The translations under genes and the position numbers were made by a program. Shown here one piece after another: positions 39,539 to 48,101 of a stretch of 64,000 bases of DNA; positions within the stretch are counted from its first letter, which is position 1, and each line of letters begins with the position of its first letter. The stretch lies in assembly GCF_019599185.1 (NCBI RefSeq), contig NZ_JAIEUL010000005.1, forward strand, positions 1-64,000, given 5' to 3'. The notes under the pieces were generated by a model. The model did not search any database, was not told the origin of the DNA, and worked only from the letters and a program-made list of their open reading frames with translations. Source of the DNA: Cryobacterium inferilacus. GTDB lineage: Bacteria > Actinomycetota > Actinomycetes > Actinomycetales > Microbacteriaceae.

Positions 39539-40537
39539 GTGCACGCACACATGTACGGCTCGAGCATCACCCGGCGGCTGTTCGTCGCCCACTGTGTGTT
39601 CCTCGCTGTACTGACGGTGCTCGTGAGCACGGCTGCTCTCGTCGACGCCCGCGAGCGCAGTTACACCGTCACAGCCGAGCGGATGTTGTCCGTCGCCGTG
39701 GCAATCGCGGACAACCCCCTCGTCGTGACGGCCGCCCAGTCCGCCGATCCGACGGCCGCGCTGCAGGCCTATACCGTCTCGGTCAGCGCCAATGCCGATG
39801 TCGACAGCATCTCGATCATGAGCCCAGGGGGCGTGCGGTGGACGCATCCGGACCCCGCCAAGATCGGCCAGAAGGACCCGGACCAGGCCGTGCGCGCCAT
39901 CACCGGAGCCGCGTACACGGAGGTCACCTCCGGCGCCGGGGCCCCGTCGGTTCGCGCTGTGGTTCCCATCGTCGACCCAGAAGACGACGTGGTCGGTATC
40001 GTCACGGCCGGCATCAGTACGAACACCACGCAGACCGTGCTGGATGCGCGCCTGCCCGCCATTCTCATCCTGGCGTTGACGCTGCTGCTGGCCGGAACGG
40101 TCGGGTTCTGGCTCCTCGACCGTTTCCTGCGCCGGGCGACCCTGGGTTGGGGCGCCGAGGAGCTGGCGCGTAACTACCTCCTGACCGACTCGGTGCTGCG
40201 GTCCGTGCGCGAGGGCCTCGCACTGATAGACCGTTCCGGCACCGTGGTGTTATACAACGATCAGGCCGCTCGGCTGCTGGGCATCCCCGCACGGACCGGA
40301 TCACGAAACGGGGCGACGGCGCCAGCCGTGACCGATCTGGACCTGCCGCCGGCCCTGACCGAGCTGCTGCAGAGCGGACGCCCCGCCCAGGACGAGCTGT
40401 ATCCCACCCCCACCCGGGTGCTCGTGGTCAGCCAGACCCCGGCACAACCCGCCCCGAGCCGCGGGCGCGGCCGCGCAGAGTCGATGGGCACCGTCGTCAC
40501 CGTTCGCGAAAACCCCGGCGCTCCGTCACGCGGTTAG
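39539..40537 (+). CDS. Cache/PAS sensor protein lacking a kinase domain
   Basis: 332 residues. A first membrane helix (about 13-33) and a second (about 178-198) bracket an extracellular domain of the CitA/DcuS (single Cache) type, with VVPIVDPEDDVVGIVTAG typical of its last strand. A PAS-like segment follows (VREGLALIDRSGTVVLYNDQAA, LLGIPA). Full-length relatives continue into a histidine kinase (about 550 residues), but here the protein ends shortly after the PAS domain in VTVRENPGAPSRG. No HisKA or HATPase sequence follows; the IclR gene begins instead. GTG 39539 is used; ATG 39551 is possible. Whether it still signals is unknown. Confidence 0.82.
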   Translation: MHAHMYGSSITRRLFVAHCVFLAVLTVLVSTAALVDARERSYTVTAERMLSVAVAIADNPLVVTAAQSADPTAALQAYTVSVSANADVDSISIMSPGGVRWTHPDPAKIGQKDPDQAVRAITGAAYTEVTSGAGAPSVRAVVPIVDPEDDVVGIVTAGISTNTTQTVLDARLPAILILALTLLLAGTVGFWLLDRFLRRATLGWGAEELARNYLLTDSVLRSVREGLALIDRSGTVVLYNDQAARLLGIPARTGSRNGATAPAVTDLDLPPALTELLQSGRPAQDELYPTPTRVLVVSQTPAQPAPSRGRGRAESMGTVVTVRENPGAPSRG

Positions 40538-40564
40538 AGTGGGGATCCCGCTGAAAGGTGCGCC

Positions 40565-41410
40565 ATGGTCCCGCCCCGTGATGACGCCCAGAGCGGCACG
40601 CCCGCGCGGAACGATGTGCCCGCCGCTCGGCAGACCCTGAGCATCCTCACCCACCTGGCCGCGCAGCGCGGGCCGGTGCCGGCGGCCACCATCGCGCAGG
40701 CACTCGGGCTCCCCCGCTCCACCGTGTACAAGCTGCTCGGCGTGCTCACCGAGCTGGGTTTCGTGCTGCACTTCCCCGAGGCCCGCCGCTACGGCATCGG
40801 CCTGGCCGCGTTCGAGTTGAGCTCCGGCTTCTGGCGGCAGGAGCCCCTGGCCCGGCTGGGCCGGCCGATTCTGGCGTCGCTGGTGGACAAGATCGGGCAG
40901 AGCGCGCACCTGGCCGTGCTGCACGGCCGCGACGTGATCTACCTCGTCGACGAACGAGCGCCTCGCCGGCCGGCCCTGGTGACGGATGTGGGCGTGCGGC
41001 TGCCCAGCCATCTCACGGCCAGCGGCCGGGCTCTGCTGGCCACCCTGCCGGCGTCGCAGCTGCGGGCGCTGTTCCCCGATGCGGCGGCCTTCGTGCAGCG
41101 CGCCAGCGACGGTGAGGGCGATACGCCTCCTGGCGTGCACCCGTCCCGTGCCGTGAGCAGCTACCGCCAACTGCAGAGGCTTCTGGCCGAGGTGCGCGCC
41201 CAGGGGTACGCGGCCGAGGACGGCGATGTCACCGAGGGCTTCGCATCCGTGGCCGTGGCCGTTCGCGACCACTCCGGCTGGCCCGCCGCCGGTATTGCCG
41301 TCACCTTCGCCCGTGCGAGCGTGCCGCCGGACCGGTGGCCGGAGCTTGCCGCCGCCGTGGAGCACTCCGCCGCCGAGCTGAGCCGGCGGATCAGCGGCAA
41401 AGCCGGGTGA
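40565..41410 (+). CDS. IclR-family transcriptional regulator
   Basis: A 281-residue regulator with the N-terminal winged HTH (TIAQALGLPRSTVYKLLGVL) and a GAF-like effector domain (IGQSAHLAVLHGRDVIYLV, LTASGRALLA). Start at ATG 40565 with GAAAGG upstream. It lies 27 bp after the truncated sensor gene. No obvious catabolic target is adjacent, so its regulon cannot be read from the window. Confidence 0.9.
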   Translation: MVPPRDDAQSGTPARNDVPAARQTLSILTHLAAQRGPVPAATIAQALGLPRSTVYKLLGVLTELGFVLHFPEARRYGIGLAAFELSSGFWRQEPLARLGRPILASLVDKIGQSAHLAVLHGRDVIYLVDERAPRRPALVTDVGVRLPSHLTASGRALLATLPASQLRALFPDAAAFVQRASDGEGDTPPGVHPSRAVSSYRQLQRLLAEVRAQGYAAEDGDVTEGFASVAVAVRDHSGWPAAGIAVTFARASVPPDRWPELAAAVEHSAAELSRRISGKAG

Positions 41411-41509
41411 GTTTCGCACCAATCTCGAATTCGCGTGAACCTTTCACCCCCGGCGCTCGTTGTTCAGGGTGGATGACCACCATCCCTATCGACCACGAAC
41501 GAGGGTGAC

Positions 41510-42217
41510 ATGCAGAAGAAGACGAAGATCGGGCTGTGGATTGCGGGCGGGGTTGTCGTTGTCGGCGGCGCCGCCCTGGCGTACGGACCGGCCGTGTACG
41601 CGGACTACGCCAACAGCAACGCCGACGCCGCCCCGACCATCGCGGCGAGCACCCCGAGCACGACGGATGCGACCGCCGGCACCGCGGTCAACGCCGACGA
41701 TCTCTCCGGCACCTGGAGCATCGGCGCGGACTCGTTCGCCGGCTACCGCGTCGACGAGGTGCTGCAGGGCAATGACGTGACCGTCACCGGGCGCACGAGT
41801 GAGGTGACCGGAGACCTCACCGTCGACGATCTCTCCCTGACGGCGACCGAGATCACCGTGGATGTGGCGAGCATCGCCACCGATGAGGGCGCCAGGGACG
41901 CCTACTTCCGCGACACCGCCCTGGAGGTCGACGAGTTCCCCACCGCCACGTTCACGCTCACCGAGCCGGTGACCCTCGAGGCCCCGGAGGCCGGGGTTGC
42001 CCAGACCGTGACCGCCGCCGGCGAACTCACCCTGCACGGCGTGACGCAGCCGGTCACCGTTGAGCTGCAGGCCGCGCTCACCGACACCGGCGGCCAGGTC
42101 GTCGGCAGCGTGCCGATCACCTTCAGCGACTACGACGTCGAGGCGCCCGACCTGGGCTTCGTGTCGGTCGAAGACACCGGCTCCGTCGAGTTCTCCCTCA
42201 ACGTCGCCCAGAATTAG
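41510..42217 (+). CDS. YceI-family lipid-binding-like protein
   Basis: A 235-residue protein with an N-terminal hydrophobic segment (about 8-28), a low-complexity Ala/Thr linker, and a YceI beta-barrel (about 65-235) marked by FAGYRVDEVL, FRDTALEVDEFPTATFTL and GELTLHGVTQPVTVEL. YceI proteins bind isoprenoids or amphiphiles. It is placed directly before an ECF sigma/anti-sigma pair, suggesting it is part of, or controlled by, an envelope stress response. Confidence 0.93.
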   Translation: MQKKTKIGLWIAGGVVVVGGAALAYGPAVYADYANSNADAAPTIAASTPSTTDATAGTAVNADDLSGTWSIGADSFAGYRVDEVLQGNDVTVTGRTSEVTGDLTVDDLSLTATEITVDVASIATDEGARDAYFRDTALEVDEFPTATFTLTEPVTLEAPEAGVAQTVTAAGELTLHGVTQPVTVELQAALTDTGGQVVGSVPITFSDYDVEAPDLGFVSVEDTGSVEFSLNVAQN

Positions 42218-42276
42218 ACCGGCGTAGAAAAGACCCAGGTGTTCACCGTGGACATCGTGCAGGGCGGGAGGTGACC

Positions 42277-42795
42277 GTGCCGGACCAGAACGCGGAACCG
42301 TACGCGGACCTTCTCCGCGCCCTGCACGATGCCCACGGGCCGGCGCTGTTCCGCTACGTCGTGCGCCTCACCGGCGACTATGCCTTCGCGCAAGACGTGG
42401 TGCAGGAAGCCCTGCTGCGTGCCTGGAAACGACCCGCCCTGCTCGACCGGGACGACGCGGCCGCCAGGGCCTGGCTGTTCACGGTGGCCCGAAACCTCGT
42501 CATCGACGACCGTCGCAGCGCCAGGTTCGCCCGCGAGATCAGCACGGATGCGCTGCCGGAGACGGCCGCGGCCGACGCCACCGACAGCATCCTGGACCGG
42601 TGGCTGCTCACCGATGCCCTCACTGCTCTCACCCCAGAGCACCGCACGGTGCTCGTGAGCGCCTACTACCTCGGCCAGTCGATCGCCGAGATCGCCCGCC
42701 GCGAACAGGTGCCGGAGGGCACCGTCAAGTCGCGCCTGCACTACGCCCTGCGAGCAATGCGGCTCGCCCTACAGGAAAGAGGGGTCACCGAATGA
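42277..42795 (+). CDS. ECF-type RNA polymerase sigma factor
   Basis: A 172-residue sigma-70 family factor with region 2 (FRYVVRLTGDYAFAQDVVQEALLRAW, AWLFTVARNLVIDDRR) and region 4 (YLGQSIAEIARREQVPEGTVKSRL) intact. I use GTG 42277 because GGGAGG sits 5 bp before it; GTG 42271 is an alternative. Its stop overlaps the anti-sigma start (ATGA). The group resembles actinobacterial SigL/SigK-like factors controlled by a zinc anti-sigma partner. Confidence 0.92.
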   Translation: MPDQNAEPYADLLRALHDAHGPALFRYVVRLTGDYAFAQDVVQEALLRAWKRPALLDRDDAAARAWLFTVARNLVIDDRRSARFAREISTDALPETAAADATDSILDRWLLTDALTALTPEHRTVLVSAYYLGQSIAEIARREQVPEGTVKSRLHYALRAMRLALQERGVTE

Positions 42796-43553
42796 CCTCC
42801 AGCCCCGACGGTTTTCGCGAGTGGGACGCCGCCTACGTGCTCGGCGCGCTCAGCGCCGAGGACCGGCACGCCTTCGAACGCCACCTGCTCACCTGCCCCG
42901 CCTGCGCCGGCGCCGTGGCCGAACTGGCCGGCATGCCCGGAATCCTCAGCGCCCTGCCCGCCACCGAGGCCGCAGCGCTCGCCACAGCCGAGCCGGACGC
43001 CCCAGCCGCCGACGAGCACCTGCGCACCGCGCTGCACCAACCGGGACTCGTGCAGCGGCTGGCCGGCGCGGCCGTCAAACGCAACCGACGCGGTCGCATC
43101 CGTCTGGCCCTGATCGGCGTCACGGCCGCCGTGCTGATCGGACTCGGCGGCGCGGCTCTCGGCGCCGGGCTGACCTCCTCGCCCGCACTGCAGGCCGCGC
43201 CGACCGCGCCGCCCACCGACCCGGCGACCGCGGTGACCCGGGTGGTGGACATGGAGCCGCTGGAACCCGACGCGCTCACCGCGGCCCTCACCATCACCGA
43301 CACCGACTGGGGCACCCGGTTCGACTGGTCGTGTGTGTATCTCAACGAGCTCTGGAAGAACAACGGACCCCAGGACTACGACATGGTGATGACCGACGTC
43401 GGCGGCGGCTCCACGGTGCTCGCCACCTGGACGGCGACCAGCCCGAGCACCGAGAACCTGGCCGCGTCGACGGATGTGCCGCGGGACCGCATCCGCAGCA
43501 TCGAGATCCGGGCGAGCCTGAGCGGCCTGCCGCTGGCGCACACCGACCTCTGA
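42792..43553 (+). CDS. Zinc-finger anti-sigma factor
   Basis: A 253-residue membrane protein. The N-terminal ZAS domain shows H-x3-C-x2-C in RHLLTCPACAG at about residues 35-45. One transmembrane helix (about 115-135) leads to an outer domain (about 165-253) of the RskA type, with the WSCVYLNELWKN segment. It would hold the ECF sigma factor until a signal triggers release. Gene overlap with the sigma factor supports the pairing. Confidence 0.9.
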   Translation: MTSSPDGFREWDAAYVLGALSAEDRHAFERHLLTCPACAGAVAELAGMPGILSALPATEAAALATAEPDAPAADEHLRTALHQPGLVQRLAGAAVKRNRRGRIRLALIGVTAAVLIGLGGAALGAGLTSSPALQAAPTAPPTDPATAVTRVVDMEPLEPDALTAALTITDTDWGTRFDWSCVYLNELWKNNGPQDYDMVMTDVGGGSTVLATWTATSPSTENLAASTDVPRDRIRSIEIRASLSGLPLAHTDL

Positions 43554-43565
43554 CCCGGCGCCCGC

Positions 43566-44465
43566 TCAGGCCGGCAGAGGCCTGAGCGTGTGTCTGGCCC
43601 GCTCGCGCACCGCCGTGGAGACGGCATCCAACAGCGGTGACGACAGGTTCCAGCGCTGCCAGTACAGCGGCACATCCACCGGATGCTCCGCCGCCAGCTC
43701 CACCAGACGGCCATCGGAGATCTCCACCAGGCACTGCTGCTCGGGCAGAACACCCCAGCCCAGCCCCAGCAGCACGGCCCGGGCGAAGTCGTTCGAGGCG
43801 GGGATGACGTGCCGGGGAGCCGCACCCGGCCGGCCCGCGTGGGCGCGGAGGAACGCATCCTGCAGATCGTCGTGGCGGTCGAACGTGACCACGGGAGCGG
43901 TCGACAGGGTGGCCAGGCCCTCCGGCAGCCAGCGGGCGACGAAGGCCGGTGTGGCCACGGCGCGGTAGCGCATCCGGCCGAGCGGTTCGGTGACGCAGCC
44001 CTGGATCGGCTCGTGGCTGGAGGTGACCGCGGCCATGACCGCGCCGGAGCGCAGCAACGAGGTGGTGTGTTCCTGGTCTTCGCGGTGCAGGTCGAAGGAC
44101 ACCGCCTGCGCCTCGGCGACCCCGGCGAGCGCGCCGAGGAACCAGGTGGCCAGGCTGTCCGCGTTCACGGCGAGGGAGATCGGCACGCTCTCACCGGTGG
44201 GAGCGCCCTCCTGCAGGGCCCGCACGGTGTCCGCCTCCAGCAGCTGCATCTGCCGGGCGTAGCGCAGCACGACGGCGCCGGCATCCGTCAGCACGACGGG
44301 CGTGGTGCGCTGCACGAGCACCCGGCCGCAGGCCTGCTCCATCGCCTTGACCCGCTGGGAGACCGCGGATGCCGTGACGTGCAGCGTGCGAGCGGCCGCG
44401 TCGAAGGTGCCGGCCTCGAGGAGGGCAAGGAGCGTGCTGAGCTGTTCCAGGCTGAATCGCTGCAT
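43566..44465 (-). CDS. argP: LysR-family regulator ArgP/LysG type
   Basis: A 299-residue LysR regulator with HTH FDAAARTLHVTASAVSQRVKAME and an effector domain. Sequence and context match ArgP/LysG, which activates the basic amino acid exporter. The gene is divergent from a LysE/ArgO-type exporter, separated by 69 bp. Confidence 0.92.
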   Translation of the reverse strand: MQRFSLEQLSTLLALLEAGTFDAAARTLHVTASAVSQRVKAMEQACGRVLVQRTTPVVLTDAGAVVLRYARQMQLLEADTVRALQEGAPTGESVPISLAVNADSLATWFLGALAGVAEAQAVSFDLHREDQEHTTSLLRSGAVMAAVTSSHEPIQGCVTEPLGRMRYRAVATPAFVARWLPEGLATLSTAPVVTFDRHDDLQDAFLRAHAGRPGAAPRHVIPASNDFARAVLLGLGWGVLPEQQCLVEISDGRLVELAAEHPVDVPLYWQRWNLSSPLLDAVSTAVRERARHTLRPLPA

Positions 44466-44534
44466 AAGCTCAGCTTACGCATCATCAGAAACTGTAGCTG
44501 GACTACATGAGCAGGGTTCTCTAGCGTGGTCACC

Positions 44535-45170
44535 ATGAGCCCCGCGACCACCCTCCTCCCCGCCCTGCTGGGCCTGGCCACCGGGCTCACGCTCATCATC
44601 GCCATCGGGGCCCAGAACGCCTTCGTGCTGCGGCTCGGCATCGAGGGACGCACCCGCGTGATCGCGCCCGTGGTCGCCATCGCGGCCCTCTCCGATGCCG
44701 TGCTCATCCTCGCCGGGGTACTCGGCATGGGCGCCCTGGTGACGGCGGCCCCGCTGGCCATGGTCGTCGTGCGGATGGTCGGGGCCGCGTTCCTGATCGG
44801 CTACGGCCTGTGGGCGGCCCGGCGCGCCCTCCGCCCCGGTGCCCTCGTGGTCAGCGGGGCGGAGGGTGGCACCGGCACCGGCATGGGCGTCGCCATCGGC
44901 ACGGTACTCGCCCTCACCTGGCTCAACCCGCACGTCTACCTGGATACCGTGGTGCTGCTCGGCGCCGTCGCCTCCCAGCAGGGCGCCGCCGAGCGCTGGT
45001 GGTGGGCCGGCGGGGCCATCGCGGCCAGCCTGCTCTGGTTCGCCGGCCTGGGCTTCGGCGCCCGCCTGCTGCGGCCGGTGTTCGCCCGGCCCGGAGCCTG
45101 GCGGGTGCTCGACGGCGGTATCGCGGTGGTCATGCTCGCGCTCGGCGCCCGGCTGGCCTTCGACCTGTAG
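44535..45170 (+). CDS. LysE/ArgO-type amino acid exporter
   Basis: A 211-residue membrane protein with the family N-terminus (IIAIGAQNAFVLRLGI) and LTWLNPHVYLDTVVLLG. It probably exports lysine/arginine when the divergent LysR regulator senses excess. ATG 44535 is chosen; GTG 44526 in frame is also possible. Six hydrophobic helices fit the family. Confidence 0.92.
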   Translation: MSPATTLLPALLGLATGLTLIIAIGAQNAFVLRLGIEGRTRVIAPVVAIAALSDAVLILAGVLGMGALVTAAPLAMVVVRMVGAAFLIGYGLWAARRALRPGALVVSGAEGGTGTGMGVAIGTVLALTWLNPHVYLDTVVLLGAVASQQGAAERWWWAGGAIAASLLWFAGLGFGARLLRPVFARPGAWRVLDGGIAVVMLALGARLAFDL

Positions 45171-45206
45171 CGCGTTGCGGCCCTGCGCCGGGGGTACGCT
45201 TGCCCC

Positions 45207-45869
45207 GTGCTGTCCAAGGACCTGATTCGCCTCTACCCCGAGCTGTACCACGTGGCAGCGGATGGGTCGTGGCCGTCCATCGAGCGGCACGGCCTGCTGA
45301 GCACGGCCGCTCTCGTCACCCGCTGGGGTGTGCGCCAGGGGGCGCCGCAGGCCGCGATCCTCACCAGGCGGCGCGGGGAGTCGATCGAGCTCGAGCATCC
45401 CGACTTCGGCACCGCCGTCATCCGCCACCAGAAGGCCATGCACGAGCCGTCGCTGGCCGCCGCGCTCGACGATCTCTCCCCCAGCGAGTGGTACGCCATG
45501 CTGAACGACCGGGTGTTCTTCTTCCTGCAGAAGTCGAGGCTGACCGAGCTGCTCGCCGCACGCTCGTACCGGGACGACGCCCACACCGTGATCACGGTGG
45601 ACACCCGCAGCCTGGTTGCCGCGCACGAGCGAGACATCGAGCTCACCCGCGTGAACACCGGGTTCGCGCAGCGGTTCAGCGCGGAGCCGCGGGGGCGGGA
45701 GAGTTTCGAGTCGATCGAGGAGTTCGCGCATCCGACCAGGGCGCACGCCTCGACCAAGGTGGCGGATGTGGCCGAGCTGGCGGTGTACCGCGGGGTGCGC
45801 GACATCCGTGAGCATGTGAAACGGGTCGAGCGGATGCGCGACGGCACGGTGCTCGAGCGTTTCGTCTAG
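45207..45869 (+). CDS. DUF7002-like protein, possible ADP-ribosyltransferase fold
   Basis: 220 residues. The N-terminal LYHVAADGSWPSIERHGLLS resembles the NAD-binding start of DarT/ART-like proteins (H15), while VADVAELAV holds a possible catalytic glutamate (E190) in the place of the DarT motif. Family members are annotated only as DUF7002 and no activity is known. GTG 45207 is the start. No antitoxin-like partner is adjacent, so it does not look like a toxin-antitoxin pair. The fold is inferred from motif similarity only. Confidence 0.65.
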   Translation: MLSKDLIRLYPELYHVAADGSWPSIERHGLLSTAALVTRWGVRQGAPQAAILTRRRGESIELEHPDFGTAVIRHQKAMHEPSLAAALDDLSPSEWYAMLNDRVFFFLQKSRLTELLAARSYRDDAHTVITVDTRSLVAAHERDIELTRVNTGFAQRFSAEPRGRESFESIEEFAHPTRAHASTKVADVAELAVYRGVRDIREHVKRVERMRDGTVLERFV

Positions 45870-45902
45870 CCGCTCGGGGCGGCCCCGCGCGTCGCACCCG
45901 AT

Positions 45903-46005
45903 CGTTGGTCGAGCTTGTCGAGACCTCGTGACGGGCCTGCGTGTCGCACACCGGCACCCGCGATGACACGAACACCTCGCCAGGTCTCGACAAGCTCGAC
46001 CAACG
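45903..46005. repeat. Inverted pair of the 24-bp dispersed repeat
   Basis: A perfect 24-bp inverted repeat (45903-45926 and 45982-46005) encloses 55 bp between the convergent DUF7002-like and GH1 genes. Each arm is identical to the 24-mer at 23294-23317. The pair could act as a large terminator hairpin or be a mobile mini-element. Confidence 0.92.
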
Positions 46006-46012
46006 GCACCGG

Positions 46013-47224
46013 TCAGGCGGCGGACGCTGCGGCGGCGGGGGCCACCGATGACTCCAGGCCGTTGCGGCGGGCCACCTCGCCCAGCCAGCTGGCGCTGGGC
46101 TTGGGGGTGCGGGCGAAGGTCTGCTTGTCCCAGCCGATCAGGCCGAAGGTGGGCGTGAAGCCAGAGGCCCACTCGTAGTTGTCGAGAGCCGACCAGTGCA
46201 GGTAGCCGAGCAGATCGATGCCGTCGTCGATGCAGGCGTGCAGGCCCTCGAGGGCGCCCTGCGTGTAGGCGATCCGGCGGCTGTCGTCGGCGGTGGCGAT
46301 GCCGTTCTCGGTGACCATGACCGGCACGTGGTCGGTGAGCTCCCAGGCTGCGCGCACGCCGATGCCGGCGGCCGGCGGGAAGAACTCCCACCCGGTGAGA
46401 GTGGTCTCCACGTTCTCGGCGACCGGGCGGGGGCCCTCCGGACCGATAAAGGTGCGGGTGTACGCCTGCACGCCGATGAAGTCATCACCCTTCACGTTCT
46501 CGAGGTACCAGTCCTCGCGCGGGTGACCGTACTCGACGAGCTTCTCGGCGGCGCCCTCCTCGTCCACGGCCACGAACGCCTGGGTGGCCACGGTCCAGCC
46601 GCTCTTCAGGCCGCTCACCTGCGAGAGCACCTCGCGGGAACGCTGGTGCGAGAGCAGCAGGGCATCCGCCACCCGCAGGTCGGGGTCGGGCAGGCCGTGC
46701 GCCACCAGATTGGCGGCATCCTCCCCGCCGGCGAGCATCGCGGCGATGTTGGGTTCGTTGATGGTGCACACGTAGTTGACGCCCTCGGCCACGACGGGCA
46801 GGGCCAGCTCGGTGTAGCGGGCGAACAGATCCGCGGCATCCGGTGCGCGCCAGAAACCGTCGTTCTCGAACCAGCGCGGCACGGTGAAGTGCATCAGGGT
46901 CACGATCGGCTGGATGCCGAACTCGTGGCAGGTGTCGACCATGCGGCGGTAGTGGTCCACCGCGGAGCGAGAGGTGAAGCCGCGCTCCGGCTCGATGCGG
47001 GCCCACTCGATGCTGAACCGGTAGGAGTCCAGGCCCAGGTCGGCGAGCAGTTTGATGTCCTCGCGGTAGCGGTGGAAGCTGTCGGCGGCATCACCCGACG
47101 GCTCGACCATGGTGGTGTCCTTGGCGTGTTCCTTGGGCCACCAGTTGCTGTTGACGTTGTTGCCCTCGATCTGGTGCGCGGCAGTGGCGGCGCCCCACAG
47201 GAAGCCTTGGGGGAAAGTGAGCAT
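46013..47224 (-). CDS. GH1 beta-glucosidase
   Basis: A 403-residue GH1 glycosidase with acid/base E157 in TINEPN and nucleophile E306 in VTENG. The C-terminal HWSALDNYEWASGF region is the non-phospho type; phospho-beta-glucosidases carry a different Ser/Lys pocket there. It would therefore hydrolyse free beta-glucosides or cello-oligosaccharides brought in by the ABC importer of the same operon, not PTS products. AAGGAG precedes the ATG. It is somewhat shorter than the usual 440-470 residues. Confidence 0.93.
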   Translation of the reverse strand: MLTFPQGFLWGAATAAHQIEGNNVNSNWWPKEHAKDTTMVEPSGDAADSFHRYREDIKLLADLGLDSYRFSIEWARIEPERGFTSRSAVDHYRRMVDTCHEFGIQPIVTLMHFTVPRWFENDGFWRAPDAADLFARYTELALPVVAEGVNYVCTINEPNIAAMLAGGEDAANLVAHGLPDPDLRVADALLLSHQRSREVLSQVSGLKSGWTVATQAFVAVDEEGAAEKLVEYGHPREDWYLENVKGDDFIGVQAYTRTFIGPEGPRPVAENVETTLTGWEFFPPAAGIGVRAAWELTDHVPVMVTENGIATADDSRRIAYTQGALEGLHACIDDGIDLLGYLHWSALDNYEWASGFTPTFGLIGWDKQTFARTPKPSASWLGEVARRNGLESSVAPAAAASAA

Positions 47225-47270
47225 GGAAGGATCTCCTTGGGTAGCGGTGATGCGGTGTACAAGACAAAAA

Positions 47271-48101
47271 TCAGCTGGTAGATGCCCAGAACTCGTCGAG
47301 CATCGCGGCGGTGAAGCCGGGGTTGTCGAGATTGGGCAGGTGCCCGGCCTGCGGGATGATGCGGTACTCGGCGCCGAGCCGCTCGGCCATCAGCCGTTGG
47401 GACGGGACGGGCCAGGCATCGTCGGTGTCGCCGTGCGCGACGAGGGTGGGCACCCGGGTGGCGCGTACGGCAGCGCTGGTATCCGGCGTCGACTGCAGGA
47501 TGCGGATGCCGCCGAGGATGTTGTCGACCGAGCTGGCCAGCAGGCGGTCACGCACGAACTCGTCGTCGGCGGTGAGCACGGTGCCGGCCGGGTGATCCAG
47601 TGCCCAGACGGCCACGGTGCCGTGCTCGGCCACCCGCTCGGCCTCGTTCTCGTGCGAACCTGGCCGGCCGCCGGGGCCGGAACAGAGCAGGGTGAGGTCG
47701 GAGAACAACGCGGGGCTGCGCAGCAGCGCGGCTCGGGCGACCAGACCGCCCAGGCTGTGGCCGACCAGGTGCACCGAACCACCCGCGCCGATCTCGTGCG
47801 CCACCGTGACGGCATCCGCCGCGAAGTCGTCGAGCCGATAGTTGTCGATGCCGGCCGGGGCGGAGGAGTCGGCTTGGCCGCGTTGGCTGTAACTCACGAC
47901 CTCCCAGCCGTGCGCCGCGATCAGTGGCAGGAGCAACCGGAAGTCTTCCTTGGACCCGGTGAAGCCGGGCACCAGCAGGGCCACACCGCGGCGCGGGCCC
48001 TGCGGCCGCAACCGGAACGCCGTGAGCGGCCCGGCCGCCGTGTCGATGCTGAAATGCTCGATCGCCGGGTCCAGCTGCAGATCGCCGAACGGCACGGTCA
48101 T
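47271..48101 (-). CDS. Alpha/beta hydrolase (esterase) in a sugar operon
   Basis: 276 residues with nucleophile Ser116 in VGHSLGGL, an acid in HGDTDDAWPV and a histidine in QAGHLPNLD. It is cytoplasmic (no signal). ATG 48101 overlaps the ATPase stop. Its place between the importer and the GH1 gene suggests removal of acyl groups from an imported glycoside; the substrate is inferred, not shown. Confidence 0.9.
   Translation of the reverse strand: MTVPFGDLQLDPAIEHFSIDTAAGPLTAFRLRPQGPRRGVALLVPGFTGSKEDFRLLLPLIAAHGWEVVSYSQRGQADSSAPAGIDNYRLDDFAADAVTVAHEIGAGGSVHLVGHSLGGLVARAALLRSPALFSDLTLLCSGPGGRPGSHENEAERVAEHGTVAVWALDHPAGTVLTADDEFVRDRLLASSVDNILGGIRILQSTPDTSAAVRATRVPTLVAHGDTDDAWPVPSQRLMAERLGAEYRIIPQAGHLPNLDNPGFTAAMLDEFWASTS

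Noticed and set aside
45207-45869. Toxin-antitoxin pair around the DUF7002-like gene
   Set aside because: No macrodomain or small antitoxin gene is adjacent; neighbours are an exporter and a convergent glycosidase.
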